From Panagrolaimus kolymaensis (taxonomy: Eukaryota > Nematoda > Chromadorea > Rhabditida > Panagrolaimidae), in contig JAJQJQ010000032.1 of assembly GCA_028622995.1 (NCBI GenBank), positions 62,001-126,000 on the forward strand: a stretch of 64,000 nt of DNA, read 5' to 3'. A program made the translations under genes and the position numbers. The first letter of the stretch is position 1. Each line of letters opens with the position of its first letter. This document shows positions 10,201 to 21,131 of this stretch, in pieces. The notes below the pieces were generated by a model. That model had not been told where the DNA came from and searched no databases. It was given only the letters and a program-made list of their open reading frames with translations.

Positions 10201-11189
10201 GGTGTGTGTAATTCGACCTGAGCACAAAGAAAACCTGTCATTTCAGGAAATTACGTCAACAAAAAAAAAGAAGAAGAATCGATCGCGGAAGTGTAATGGA
10301 CCAAACGGAGACATCTTACATACTTATTACATATGTATGCTTTTCTTAAAAATACCAAAAAATAAAAAAAATAAGGAAGATATAAATAAAGCAAGTGTAA
10401 AGGGATAATCTTAAAAAGTGGAGGTTTAATAACAAAAAATGCGGAAATAAGGAATTTGAAAGAAAAGGGAATTATCAAATAAATATTTCAAAATAATAGA
10501 CTTTTAAGAAATGGACTTTTGAAATATTTTATACAAAGGTAAAACCAAAAAAAAAAATAGTTCAAAACAGAAAAAAGAGAGATAAAGAAGGAGGGAGACA
10601 CTTTCAAGTGGCTGGCAGCCATAAAGCAATTTAAACTTGTTTTTTTCTTCTTCAAACTTTGCTCTTGAAAAAACGCGTCGTTGGTTGAAAATGTCATCAT
10701 TTCTTTTCTCATTTGAAAAATCATCAAATTTTAGAGGATTAAATTTTATTTATAATTAAAAAAATTTAAGTCATTTTTTGTATAATTACGGTAATATTTT
10801 TAAAGTTCATTTAATCATGTTAAGCACAATAAAAGTCAAACTACAAACATGATTAACGAGTCATAAGGTAACCATTGATAATTCCTATGTGTACGTGAGT
10901 GGTATAACTAACAACTGTCATTGAACGTGGTAAAATAACACATTTATATTTCAAAATTTAAACAGATGATGAAATTAATGAAATGTGTATGAGTAACAAA
11001 CGTAAAATGCTTTCATACGAAAGAAAATAAAAACAGTAGGATAAGATAATTTGAAAAGAATATTGCCGAGAAAAAAAAGTAAATGTTACAGAATGTGTGG
11101 AGGAGTTCATGATAAACCGCTTTGCGATAATAAATAAAATGCGTATGTAAAACGATAAAATCACAGTCTCCAAGAGTTCGAACACTTTT
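7209..11189. other. 4-kb gene-poor stretch upstream of CDC34
   Basis: The first ~150 nt look like the CDC34 leader (acceptor at about 7340). A minus-strand open frame at 7695-7886 has no ATG but reads as a polar segment followed by a strongly hydrophobic helix; I could not attach it to a gene. The rest is AT-rich with long purine tracts on the plus strand (for example around 9170-9260) and poly-A/T runs. Longer open frames here are low-complexity Lys/Phe-rich translations. No RNA gene was recognised. Confidence 0.4.
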
Positions 11190-11872
11190 TTAAACTAAAT
11201 GAACCAAAAACATAGCCATTAAAATACCAAATGACAAATAAAGTTGTTCAACGCCACATCGAGGATCTAAAAATTGTAAATGTAATGCGAAATATGTATG
11301 TATAAAGAAAACTTACATCCAACTTCATCATAATCACATCCAGGTGAAACAGCTTTTAATGGTTCTTGCGTTTCTTCAATATCAACATGATCAGGAGATT
11401 TAGTAGTTGACGAAGCTTGAGTTGATGTTTTATTAGGATTTTTATCTATAGTTGTTGATGTTACACCAGGAGCTTGAGTTGTAGCTGTTGATTGAAGAGA
11501 AGGAGTTGGATGTGGATTTGGATCAGGTGTTTTTGGATCTGGATCAGGGATTGAAGTTGATGGGGATTCAGTAGAAGTTTGTTTAGGTGCTGGTGTTTGA
11601 GAAGGAGGAGGAATTGACGTTGTTTTTGATTCAGTAGAAGTTTGTGGAAGAGTTGAAGGCAATGATGTAGTTGGTGTTGGAGTTGGCATTGTTGTTGTTG
11701 AAGGAGAATTGGTTGTTGTGGATGTAATGATGGCTGGTTTTTCAGATTCTTCAATTACAGTTGAAGGCGTTGATGACGGATTATTTCCAACTTCAGTGCC
11801 ATTTGACTCACCACCATTTACAACAAAAATAGTCGTCAAACAAAAAATATAAAACAGCCAGAAATAGTGCAT
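11190..11872 (-). CDS. Secreted mucin-like Thr/Pro-rich protein with hydrophobic C-terminal tail
   Basis: Two exons on the minus strand: 11872-11317 and 11266-11190 (210 aa). The protein opens with a signal peptide (MHYFWLFYIFCLTTIFVVNG). About 130 residues follow that are rich in Thr, Ser and Pro, with TSTES, PDPDPKTPDP and TTT runs, a pattern typical of dense O-glycosylation. A short cysteine-bearing segment (SPGCDYDEVGYPRCGVEQ) spans the exon join. The last 15 residues (LSFGILMAMFLVHLV) are hydrophobic and end at the stop, so the protein may be GPI-anchored or held by the tail. Surface-coat mucins of nematodes look like this, but I recognise no named family. Confidence 0.75.
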
Positions 11873-12398
11873 AATATTTGACGATCGACGAAAATGGAAA
11901 TCAAGCAATGATTGAAGTTGATTTAATCTTACATTTAAGAAATTGTATTATGTAAAGAAGAGTTAACTTCAGTATGTGATTTAATGTTGTATAACATGAA
12001 GAAAGCGTTATTAAAACAAGAGTTGAACCCGGCCGGGGCTGGTTGATCGCATCGTCAAAGAAGCAAAAGTGATATATTAAGAATGACACTCTTTTGTCCA
12101 ATAATGATGAATCAGCTATAAATAAGATGTTGAGGGATTTATGAAAGAACTGTTTGTGCTTACAAACGGACAAATATACCAATAACAAAAAAAAGATACG
12201 TAAAAACGATGTAACAAATCTTATTCCAATGTTGCCGAAGTACATTTTGTAATTGTATTAACATTTGAGAACACTTAATTTCACACTTGTCACTAGACCT
12301 TGCATAATTAAAATAAAAATAAAAAAGATTCAAAAGCGTTTATTCTTCGTCATTTCATTATAATCACAATCAGTATTTACAAAATCACAAGCGAGTAA
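11873..12398. other. Intergenic, with a short GC-rich patch
   Basis: No gene recognised. Around 12029-12048 a GC-rich patch (CCCGGCCGGGGCTGG) stands out from the AT-rich background. A minus-strand AATAAA-like sequence near 12340 may end the next gene. Confidence 0.35.
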
Positions 12399-13061
12399 TC
12401 AGCGACGTTTTTTAGATTTATTTTTCTTCTTACGACTTGCTTCAGATTTTCCACTCTTGGATTGACATTTAATAGGTTTATCCGAATGAGAAGCACTTTC
12501 AGATTTTGAATTATCACTTGATTTTGCTTGTTTTCCATGCCCAACTTCTTGTTGTTGACGATCAATTGAATGAAGAGGAGGAGGAGGAGGTGGTGGCAAC
12601 GGAGGTTTGCTTCCAATACCTTTCATAGCTTTTGGATTGAGATTTTGAAAGTCAATGTAATCAGGCTGAAACATATGTAATATTTAATATTGAAAATGAG
12701 AGGAATAAATTAACTTACTTCAGGTTCTTCATCATTCTTATCAACATTAGCAAATACAGTATTTTCATGTGCAGGTTTCTTATTGCTGTTACTATCAACA
12801 GGAGGTGAAGTTGGAGGATATTTGTTATTTTGTCCAGGAGAAGGTATTACACCACCACAGCATTTCTTTTTGTTTGTCTTTTTCTTTCTACTATCACTTG
12901 CACTTGTGTCAGAAGACCATTGATCATCTTTTTTACCAGTTTTTTGTCTGCTTTTAGATGGCCGCTTTCCGGATTTCTGTCTAAAAAAGTTGATTATGAG
13001 TTTAATTTTAAAAAAATGTGTACAATTCTTACCCTTTTTTCTTTTTACCACTGTCAGGCAT
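12399..13061 (-). CDS. Basic, proline-rich low-complexity protein
   Basis: Three exons on the minus strand: 13061-13033, 12980-12719, 12665-12399 (185 aa). It begins MPDSGKKKKG and is rich in Lys, Ser and Gln. It has a CCGG pair of cysteines near residue 47, a proline run (PLPPPPPPPL) near residue 115 and a C-terminal lysine/arginine cluster (RKKKNKSKKRR) that could act as a nuclear signal. Splice sites are good (GTAAG donors; TTTTTTAG and TTTCAG acceptors). No signal peptide or folded domain is evident; the protein is probably disordered. I do not recognise a family and infer no function. It lies head to tail with the mucin-like gene, 526 nt apart. Confidence 0.65.
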
Positions 13062-13750
13062 TTCGATCGTCAATGATTTTACCAATTGAAACAAAATGGA
13101 AAAAGCATCCGAAAACAAGCATTTTTATTTTTTATGAAATTTACATAAAATTCATCAAAATGTAAAATCAAAGCCAAAAAAACGCAAGTTTCCACAAAAA
13201 AGAAAAGTGCATTGTAAATTTTTAATACAGGCTTTGAGTTAGAACTTTTTTTAAAGTAAGACTATGTACCATAATGCTACATTTTTTTTTCAAAATTGTG
13301 GAAGATTTTGAATCTTTTCAAAATCATTTTCAAACTAAATAATACATGACAAATTATAAGAAATTTTATTAAATAAAAAACAAAAAATACTGTTGTTATA
13401 AAATTAAAAAAGGAAATACAAAAAAAATTGCACTTTAAAACTTGGACTCTTAATTTACCAGTTTAACTTGAAACTGTTTGTGAAATAAAGGCTTTTTAGT
13501 TGGCGAGCTTTCAATGGATGATGGTTCAGTAATGAAGGTGAATATCAGTTTGTTTTTACAAAAATTTATTCAAGATAAAAAGAAGGAAATCATTAAATAA
13601 GTTTGCTTAGGACTTCGAGAATGATATAGAAAATAATTTGAAAGGGTTTGGTACTTTACTGCCTGTAATAGCTATCATATGTAAAAAGAGCTTTAATAGT
13701 TTGATAGAACATAAAAAAATTAAATTAAAAATAAACTATTTCAGATATAT
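13062..13750. other. Intergenic, no gene seen
   Basis: AT-rich spacer between the start of the basic protein gene (minus) and the HDHD1-type pseudogene (plus). An acceptor-like TTTCAG precedes the pseudogene at about 13744. No other signal was found. Confidence 0.4.
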
Positions 13751-14530
13751 GTCTCCTCATTCTCATCATCACCATATTAGTCACGTCATCTTCGATTATG
13801 ATGGAGAATTCAGGATACTGGAAAGGTTTATTTTACTACCAATGATGCAGCTTTGCGAGCTTTTGGTAAAGTTTTTGATAATACTCTCAAAGCTGAAACT
13901 ATGGGGCGCTGTAATGCTTTTAATGGATTCTCCAAACCACGGGATTAGCAGAAGTTGCTACGTCAGCTGAACATGAAGTTAGTTACAATCAGTTTGTTGA
14001 AGAACTCCTTCCAGAAGAGCTTTTAATGCCAGGAGTTATGAATTTTATCGAATACCTTTGACGCGAAGATATCCTAGCAATTTGTACTGCAGCAGATGAA
14101 AAAGATTTTGAAAGAAAACCCCGAAAGTTAAAGTCATTTATCGAAAAATTCCCTTTGATTGAATTAGTTGGCGAAGATAAATTCTAAATCATGAAAAGCC
14201 AGGTTGTTTAAAGCTTTGACAATGTCTACTTATCTAATCATATTTTTTTAAGCGTCATATCCATACATATTTAGCTACGATTAAACGATTTACAATTCCA
14301 CCTAAATAACCAAAAAAATGTTTTGATTATCGATGACTCCAACAATAGCGCAAAAAGTGGAAATGCTGCAGGATGTACTACCATTTTTGTTCCCCAATCT
14401 GAATTCAAACCTATTTTTTGATTTTGAAGAAAGGACTGTTGCTCCAATAAAATCAAAATTGGCCAAAATTTTGGATACGTTGGAAGATTTTGAAGCTGAA
14501 AAATATGGTTTACCTCATATGTCTCTTTGA
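13751..14530 (+). pseudogene. Pseudogene of an HDHD1/GS1-type HAD phosphatase
   Basis: Pieces in all three plus frames follow the order of HDHD1 (pseudouridine-5'-phosphatase-like) proteins. The HAD motif I segment HVIFDYDGE begins the copy. Then come ALRAFGKVFDNTLKAETMGR, ELLMPGVMNFIEYL, ILAICTAADEKDFERK, YLATIKRF, VLIIDDSNNSAKSGNAAG (motif IV region) and the C terminus LEDFEAEKYGLPHMSL. In-frame stops occur at 13946, 14059, 14185 and 14307. Frame changes occur after DYDGE, before VLIIDD and before the final block. The reading is too damaged to be a sequencing slip at one place. A leftover intron may lie at about 14200-14250. Confidence 0.8.
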
Positions 14531-15020
14531 TTTATTCTTGTGCATAAAATTATTTCTTTCATCTAATACCGTGAAATAAAAAGGTTTTAATAAAGAAAAT
14601 GAGATGAAATTATATCAAGACCAACCGCCGGCTACAGTATTCTCACTTTTTTACATCAGCCTCAAAAGCTTTACAGAAAATATAATAATTTAAAAAATTA
14701 ACCTAATGGTTGGTAAGAATATCGCTGACAAGCGCTATAAAAATCATATAACCAATTTATTGTATAAAACTTTAATTAAGAAGACCAAAAAAAGATCAAT
14801 TTCTCCATTATGGAAGCATTGAACGTGGAACAATCATACAAAAAATTAGTTCCCATTCATGTTGGCAATATGAGAACATTCTGTTGCAAATTAAAATTTT
14901 TTTCAAAAAGTTTTAGTATTCAGAAAAAAAAATTATTGCATCGTCATTTTTCTCTTTATTTTTTCTTTCTAGAATTCAAACATTTTTTTAAATCTTTGAT
15001 TTTAGAAGCTTTCAAACATC
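14531..15020. other. Spacer before SPCS1
   Basis: Two AATAAA signals (about 14574 and 14588) follow the pseudogene. The plus-strand frame 14810-15103 is mostly translated AT-rich leader. A TTTTAG acceptor at about 15003 precedes the SPCS1 start by 17 nt. Confidence 0.4.
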
Positions 15021-15442
15021 ATGGATGGTATTATTCGAATGTTACCAGCGCCATTACAGCGTTGGTCTACTCACATCGATTTTGCTGGTCAACAAAAGGC
15101 TGAAAGAATTTTCCAGGTTCTTCTTTTATTTTCTTTAATAAATTGTTCATAACTTTATCCATTTTAGATTATCATTGTCATTGCATCTGTTGTTGGCTTC
15201 GTCGTTGGATATGTTATGCAACAGCTTTGGATAACTTTTGCTATTTTGGGAGCTGGTTTTGTTTTGGCTAATCTTATTGTTCTCCCTTGCTGGCCATCTC
15301 TCCGGAAGGATCCTATTTACGTATGTTATCTAACTTTTTTTATATTTACTCTTATATTTCAAATTCTTTTCAGTGGCAACCCGACGTTAAAGAACGAACT
15401 TCATCACCTGCTCCTAAGAAAGAAGTAAAGAAAAATAAGTAA
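15021..15442 (+). CDS. SPCS1: Signal peptidase complex subunit 1
   Basis: Three exons: 15021-15116, 15168-15320, 15374-15442 (105 aa; human SPCS1 is about 102). The conserved N-terminal block (HIDFAGQQKAERIFQ) precedes two membrane segments, IIIVIASVVGFVVGYVM and a second beginning WITFAILGAGFVLANLIVL. A CWPSLRKDPIYWQP loop and a lysine-rich cytosolic tail follow. This is the SPC12 layout: two helices with both ends in the cytosol. SPCS1 is a non-catalytic subunit of the ER signal peptidase that helps exclude transmembrane segments from cleavage. AATAAA lies at 15522 and the LONP1 start follows 188 nt after the stop, so it is probably the first gene of an operon. Confidence 0.93.
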
Positions 15443-15521
15443 TTTACTGAACCAGGATTTTGTCCTTTGTTTTATTTATTCAAAAGTTTTATGTATGATT
15501 TTATTGTTTTTGTAATCACGG

Positions 15522-15629
15522 AATAAATATGTATTGGGAATTTGAAATCTTTTTTGCTGTATTGGTTTTTACCATAATTACTTCTTGCATCATTAAATCT
15601 TTCAAGCGTTTTTTATTATATATATTTAG
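15522..15629 (+). promoter_or_regulatory. Intercistronic poly(A) signal and trans-splice acceptor (SPCS1 to LONP1)
   Basis: AATAAA at 15522-15527 is followed 102 nt later by an unpaired TATTTAG acceptor ending at 15629, two bases before the LONP1 ATG. The spacing matches nematode operon junctions. Confidence 0.55.
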
Positions 15630-15630
15630 A

Positions 15631-18600
15631 ATGGCTTCAAGACGGTTAATATTATCTTCTATCAGGTCATCAAGTAATGGACTACGGCGCATATCGAGTG
15701 CTTCTGGTGTTGCTGAATCGAGGCTTCTTTTGACTGCTAAAATTGCTCCAACTGATGTTAATTTTCATAGACGCTTTTTCTCTTCAAAGTAAGTTTCACT
15801 TTTCATCATTATATGTTTTCAAAATCATAAACATAAATTTCAGCTCAAATAATAACAATGGTGATAACAATGAATCTGAAATGGAGGCTGAAATAAGAAA
15901 CGCTCTTGCACTTGCTGAAAACGAAACAAGAGGAGCACCATCACCTCAAACTATTCCTGATGTGTGGCCGAATGTTCCTTTAATTGCTATCAATCGCTAT
16001 CCACTATTTCCTGGATTTATCAAAAAAGTTGATGTAAGGGCTTAATTAATGATACAGTAAAAATCAAAAACTTTTTCAGATTATTGGTGATGAAAAGCTG
16101 AAGGAACTTATAAGAAGGAGAGTTTCAATGCGACAACCATATGTCGGCGTCTTTGTTAAAAAAGATGATGAAAACAAGCATGAATCTGTGGCATCCTTGG
16201 ATGAAGTTTACAATGTTGGCTCCTTTGCTCAAATTCTTGAAATGCGCGATCTTGGTATGGTAATTGAACTTGTTCTCTCTGCACACCGAAGAATTAAGAT
16301 TGTTGAAGCTTTGGATGATACAGTTCCCACCGAAGAAGATCAAGATGTTCCTCATGTTTCACGTATCAACGGACGACGAACAAGAACTCAAAAGAAAGTT
16401 GATTCTAAACGTAAAAAGATACAAGATGAAGCCAAAAAGATGGATGAAGAATCGGGTAAAGATCTTAAAGATGAAAATGAAACCATTGATCCTGTAAAGC
16501 CGGAAGATAAGAAAATTATTCTTGTTCGAACACAAAATGTTGCAAATCAGCCTGTTGAAAAAACAATTGAAATAAAGGCTTCAATGCAAGCTATTGTCCA
16601 AAACATTAGGGACATAGTGCAATACTCTCCACTTTTTGGCCAGCAAATTAACTTGTTACTTCATCCATCTCAACATGTCATCGAAAATCCTGTATATCTT
16701 TGTGATTTGGTTGCAACTTTAGTTCAATCAGCTGATACAAACGATTTGCAAGAAATGCTCGAGGAAGAACAGGTTTAAGCTTTCTTTTTACAATCTTGTT
16801 AACCTACTTAAATTTCAGATCATTCAACGCTTAAAACATGCTGTATTCTTACTTGAAAAGGAAAAAACAGTTGCAAAATTAAAGCATGATATTAACAAAG
16901 ATGTCGAGAAGAAAGTTCAAGATCAACACACAAAATATCTTCTTAATGAACAACTCAAAGCTATCAAACGTGAACTTGGTTTAGAGAAAGATGATAAATC
17001 TAGCATTATTGAACGAATGCGAGAACGATTGAAGGAGCTTACCGTACCAGAACATGCAATGAAGGTCATCAATGAAGAAGAACAAAAATTGAATTTTCTT
17101 GATCCTCATTCAAGTGAATTTTCTGTATCGCGAAACTATCTTGATTGGTACGTTGAGTTTTTCTTATAAAAAATATTTATTGTTTAATTAAGGTGCTTAA
17201 TATAAAGTTTATTCTAGGTTAACAAATATTCCATGGGGAAAATTTTCTGAAGAAAACTTGAATCTCGAACAAGCTCAAAAAATTCTTGATGAAGATCATT
17301 ATGGAATGAAAGACGTCAAAGAAAGAATTCTTGAATTTATTGCTGTTGCGTTCTTAAAGAAAAAAGTCGGTGGTAAAATTTTGTGCTTCCATGGTCCGCC
17401 TGGTGTTGGTAAAACAAGTATTGCTCGATCAATTGCTAAAGCCTTGAATCGTGAATATTATCGCTTCTCTGTTGGTGGTATGACTGATGTTGCTGAAATT
17501 AAAGGTCATCGTCGAACTTACATTGGTGCAATGCCTGGAAAAATGATTCAATGTATGAAAAAAGTTCAAACTGAAAATCCTTTAGTTTTAATTGATGAAG
17601 TTGACAAAATGGGTGGAGCTGGTAAGTTTTTTTTACAATTTAAAGTAACAATTAACTTTAATAATTTTAGGTTATCATGGTGATCCATCCTCGGCATTGC
17701 TTGAACTGTTAGATCCTGAACAAAATGCGAACTTTATGGATCATTTCCTCGATGTCCCTGTTGATTTATCTAAAGTTTTATTCATTTGTACTGCCAATGT
17801 TATCGACACTATCCCTGGTCCATTGAGGGATCGAATGGAGCTTATTGAAGTTTCTGGATATGTTGCTGAAGAAAAGCTCAATATTGCTCAAACATATTTG
17901 ATACCTCAATGTCGTAAAGAATGGTAAGATTGGTTTATTCATATCCACTAAAATAACCCTGTATTATATTTTAGTAACTTATCAGAAAATCAACTCGAAA
18001 TTACTACTGAAGCTCTCGATATTTTGATTAAACAATATTGTCGTGAATCTGGTGTGCGAAATCTCCAAAAACATATTGAAAAAGTTTGCACTATTATTAT
18101 TTTATCTCTTTTTTTAACATGTGTGCTTTTTAGATTTTCCGTAAAGCTGCTTTCAAAATTGCTGGTAGAAAGGAAGAAGACAAAGAAAATCAAGATGAAA
18201 TTCTTATAGTAAATGTTGATAATCTTTCAAAGTTTGTTGGTCGTCCTAAATTTACTTCTGATCGAATGTATGAAATTACTCCACCTGGTGTTATTATGGG
18301 ACTCGCTTGGACAGCTATGGGTGGCTCTGCTCTTTACATTGAATCATCACTTCGAAAACGTTATGAACCCAAGAAGCGCCAAACTCTTCCAGATGTTGTC
18401 ACTGCTGCCAATCAACCTCAAGGTGTTCCACCTGTTCCAGAAGGATCTTTAGAAGCTACCGGACATTTGGGTAATGTCATGAAAGAATCTATGAGAACTG
18501 CTTATACTGTCGCAAAGAATGTGATGATGAAGAAATGTCCAACAAATGAATTCCTCGAATTAGCTCACATTCATGTTCACGTTCCTGAAGGTGCTGTTCC

Positions 18601-18966
18601 TAAAGATGGTCCATCGGCTGGTTGTACGATTACTTCTGCCTTGCTCTCGTTAGCACTCAATACAGCTGTTCGACAAAATCTTGCTATGACTGGTGAAATT
18701 TCATTAACTGGAAAAGTGCTGCCCATCGGTGGGGTTAAGGAAAAAATAATTGCCGTATGTCATAACCATAAATTACTTACTTTATATTACATTTTTATTT
18801 TTAGGCTAAACGTGCTGGTGTTAATTGTGTTATTTTACCAACTGAAAACAAGAAAGATTTCGAAGATTTGCCTGATTTTATCAAGAACGATGTTGAAATT
18901 CATTATGCTGATTATTATGAAGATGTTTTCAAAATTGCTTTTCCTGATTTTCAACCAGAACAATAG
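15631..18966 (+). CDS. LONP1: Mitochondrial Lon protease
   Basis: Nine exons: 15631-15788, 15844-16033, 16080-16772, 16819-17147, 17218-17621, 17671-17923, 17975-18083, 18134-18754, 18805-18966 (972 aa; human LONP1 has 959). An Arg/Ser-rich N terminus ([20 protein letters not shown]) acts as a mitochondrial targeting sequence. The LON substrate-binding domain begins near [15 protein letters not shown]. The AAA+ Walker A GPPGVGKT is at about 516-523 and Walker B is VLIDEVDK. The protease domain has the catalytic serine S873 in KDGPSAGCT and lysine K916 in GGVKEK, the Lon Ser-Lys dyad at the usual 43-residue distance. It degrades oxidised and misfolded matrix proteins and maintains mtDNA. All joins keep frame. 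Confidence 0.97.
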
Positions 18967-18980
18967 TTTTTATATGTTAG

Positions 18981-19139
18981 AATAAATTTATTAGGGTTGT
19001 TTGTGTTTAGTTAAGGTTATTAATAAAATCATTTGTTTTGTTTGAATTTACTTTTTATTATTGCTTTAAATCGTTATAAACGACATGATATTTCTTTTCC
19101 ATATACAGTCATAACAGCTATAAAGATACAGTAATTTAG
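18981..19139 (+). promoter_or_regulatory. Intercistronic poly(A) signals and trans-splice acceptor (LONP1 to TTC1)
   Basis: AATAAA occurs at 18981 and 19022. An unpaired AATTTAG acceptor ends at 19139, two bases before the TTC1 ATG. The stop-to-start distance is 175 nt, close to the SPCS1-LONP1 spacing. Confidence 0.5.
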
Positions 19140-19141
19140 CT

Positions 19142-19946
19142 ATGGATGATTTACCTGATGCAATCAAATCTTTTCTCAAAGAACCATCAATAACGCCAGA
19201 ACCACCTGATTTAACTAAAGCTGATGAAGATGGACTTCCCAATAAAGACGCAGCTAATGAATCAGAAGAAACAGCAGAAGAAAAAGCTGAACGTGAACTC
19301 GATGAAAGAAAATCTCGTGAAGCTCTTCTAACCGATGAACAACGAAACAAAATTATGGAAAAATGTGAACAATATAAAGCTGAAGGAAATGATCACTTTG
19401 GAAATGGCCGTTGGAAAGAAGCTGAAGATGCTTACACTTTTGCAATAGAAGAATCACTTTTGACGATGAAATCTCAATGTGCTATTTATTACAGTAATCG
19501 ATCTGCAGCAAGGATTAAACGTGAAATGTGGGAAGCTGCTATTGAAGATGGTTGGTTCATTTTCTTTAGCTCAAACAACAACTTTATAAAAACTAATATC
19601 TTGTATTTCAGCAAGCAAAGCTGAAGAAATGGGAGCACCAAATTTTAAGCCAATTGAAAGAAGAGCTTATGCAAGATTGCATTCAAATGATGACAAAAAC
19701 CTCGATAGCGTTTTAGAAGATTACAACAAACTCCTTCAAGAGAAGCCAAATCACAAACCTTATTTGGAAGCTACAATATTACTCAACAAGAAAATTGCTG
19801 AAAGAAACGAAAAACTTAAAACTGAAATGTTTTCAACGCTCAAAAATTTTGGAAATATGTGTCTTCGTCCTTTTGGTTTAAGCACAGAAAGTTTTGAACT
19901 TGTGGAACAAGAAGGAGGTGGATATAGCGTCAACATGAAAAAGTAA
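19142..19946 (+). CDS. TTC1: Tetratricopeptide repeat protein 1
   Basis: Two exons: 19142-19550 and 19612-19946 (247 aa). An acidic N-terminal third precedes a TPR array. The first repeat starts EQYKAEGNDHFGNGRWKEAEDAYTFA and the next at CAIYYSNRSAARIKREMWEAA. The C terminus (LKNFGNMCLRPFGLSTESF...YSVNMKK) matches the conserved TTC1 tail (G-N-x-x-L-R-P-F-G-L-S-T). TTC1 is an Hsp90/Hsp70-binding TPR co-chaperone that also contacts Ras and G-protein alpha subunits. It follows LONP1 with operon-like spacing, so it is probably co-transcribed with it. Confidence 0.93.
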
Positions 19947-20043
19947 ATGATACGTGTATTTAATAATTTGTTTTCTTATTGTCTTTGTAAATGTTTTTAT
20001 TTATGTACTTTAAAATAAATGCTTTAACAAAATTGCGAAACAA

Positions 20044-20779
20044 CTAAATTGATATTTGGGAGTCGTAGCATAATAGCCTGATACAAAAAGAGGAAGGAAT
20101 GACATTAGGTTCACCAACTGTATCTTTTACATCAGGAATCCATTTGTCATAAAATTTTGGTCCTGCATATTCGCTGTGATGACGAAATAAAACTTCATTC
20201 CATTGTGATTTCTTTAGGGAATGCGCGAATAATTCCAATTGTCCTGGATCCCACCATTTAACACCAAGGGTAAGTTATACTCTTTAAAAGAAAGATTAAT
20301 GTAGCTAGAATTATTAAACTCTTTCCACTTACGGTTTGCCATATCATGTGCCTGTCTTCCAACCAGGGACATATTTCATTAATGCATCTTTAATTTCGCG
20401 ATTCTTTTTTATAAGTTAAGCCATCTAGAAATTTTTTAAAATTATGTAATCGAAATGGAAGTAGTTTACTCTCGATCACGTTCAGCTTTAATAAAAGGTT
20501 CCAACGCATTTACAATATCCCTATCTTCAAATTTTTCTGTTTGCCGCTGCTTCCTTTGGTAAAAAGCTTGATAATAATATCCAAATACGCCGAAGGCGAA
20601 TAACCCGGGTATGATAATATGAGCTACAAAATTATCATGAATGGAGGAATGAAAATTATGTTATCGATTTTACGCTTTCAAAGCACTTTCGGATATGTTC
20701 TTTCCCAATTAAAGGATCTATAATATCCACCTTTTGGAGGCATATCTTGTGGTGGATCTCCTCCTCCCGAAGATGACAT
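20044..20779 (-). pseudogene. Decayed copy of complex I subunit NDUFA13 (GRIM-19)
   Basis: The minus strand carries recognisable NDUFA13 blocks in order. The start reads MPPKGGYYRSFNWERTYPK. The membrane segment is IIIPGLFAFGVFGYYYQAFY, followed by KFEDRDIVNALEPFIKAERDRE, then EIKDALMKYVPGWKTGT, then a tail WWDPGQLELFAHS...HHSEYAGPKFYDKWIPD. The blocks are in different frames. A TAA at 20411-20409 and a TGA at 20346-20344 interrupt it; the TGA replaces a tryptophan codon expected in GTWYG. The join after TYPK does not keep frame with any GT-AG intron I can find. NDUFA13 is normally an essential accessory subunit, so an intact copy is expected elsewhere. At least one remaining segment still looks like an intron. 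Confidence 0.75.
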
Positions 20780-21131
20780 GTTGAAGGCTGAAGCAATTGA
20801 TTGTAAATTATAAGAGTTTACAAAGAAAACAAAATCGCTCCAAAATAAAAGTATTTAGTTCCTAGATGCTGTAGAAACTGTTATTAATAAAACTTACCAG
20901 ATTTTAGTTCTAATAATTAATAAAAACAATATTTTATAACTAACAAACTTTTTTCTTCAAATTGTGAAACACGCAAATGGCAGAAAATAAAATTTTTATT
21001 TGAAGCTCCCAAAGATTATTTTTCGTTGTAAAACCACCGATGGAAAGTATTTTTTTATTCGCTTCCTTTTTTTCGTCGTAGTATTCAAATTTTCTCTTCG
21101 AAGAATGATAACATGCAAATGAAAAAATGCT
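20780..21131. other. Intergenic, no gene seen
   Basis: AT-rich spacer between the NDUFA13-like pseudogene and the small secreted gene. A run resembling a minus-strand AATAAA lies near 21130, where it would serve the secreted gene. Confidence 0.35.
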
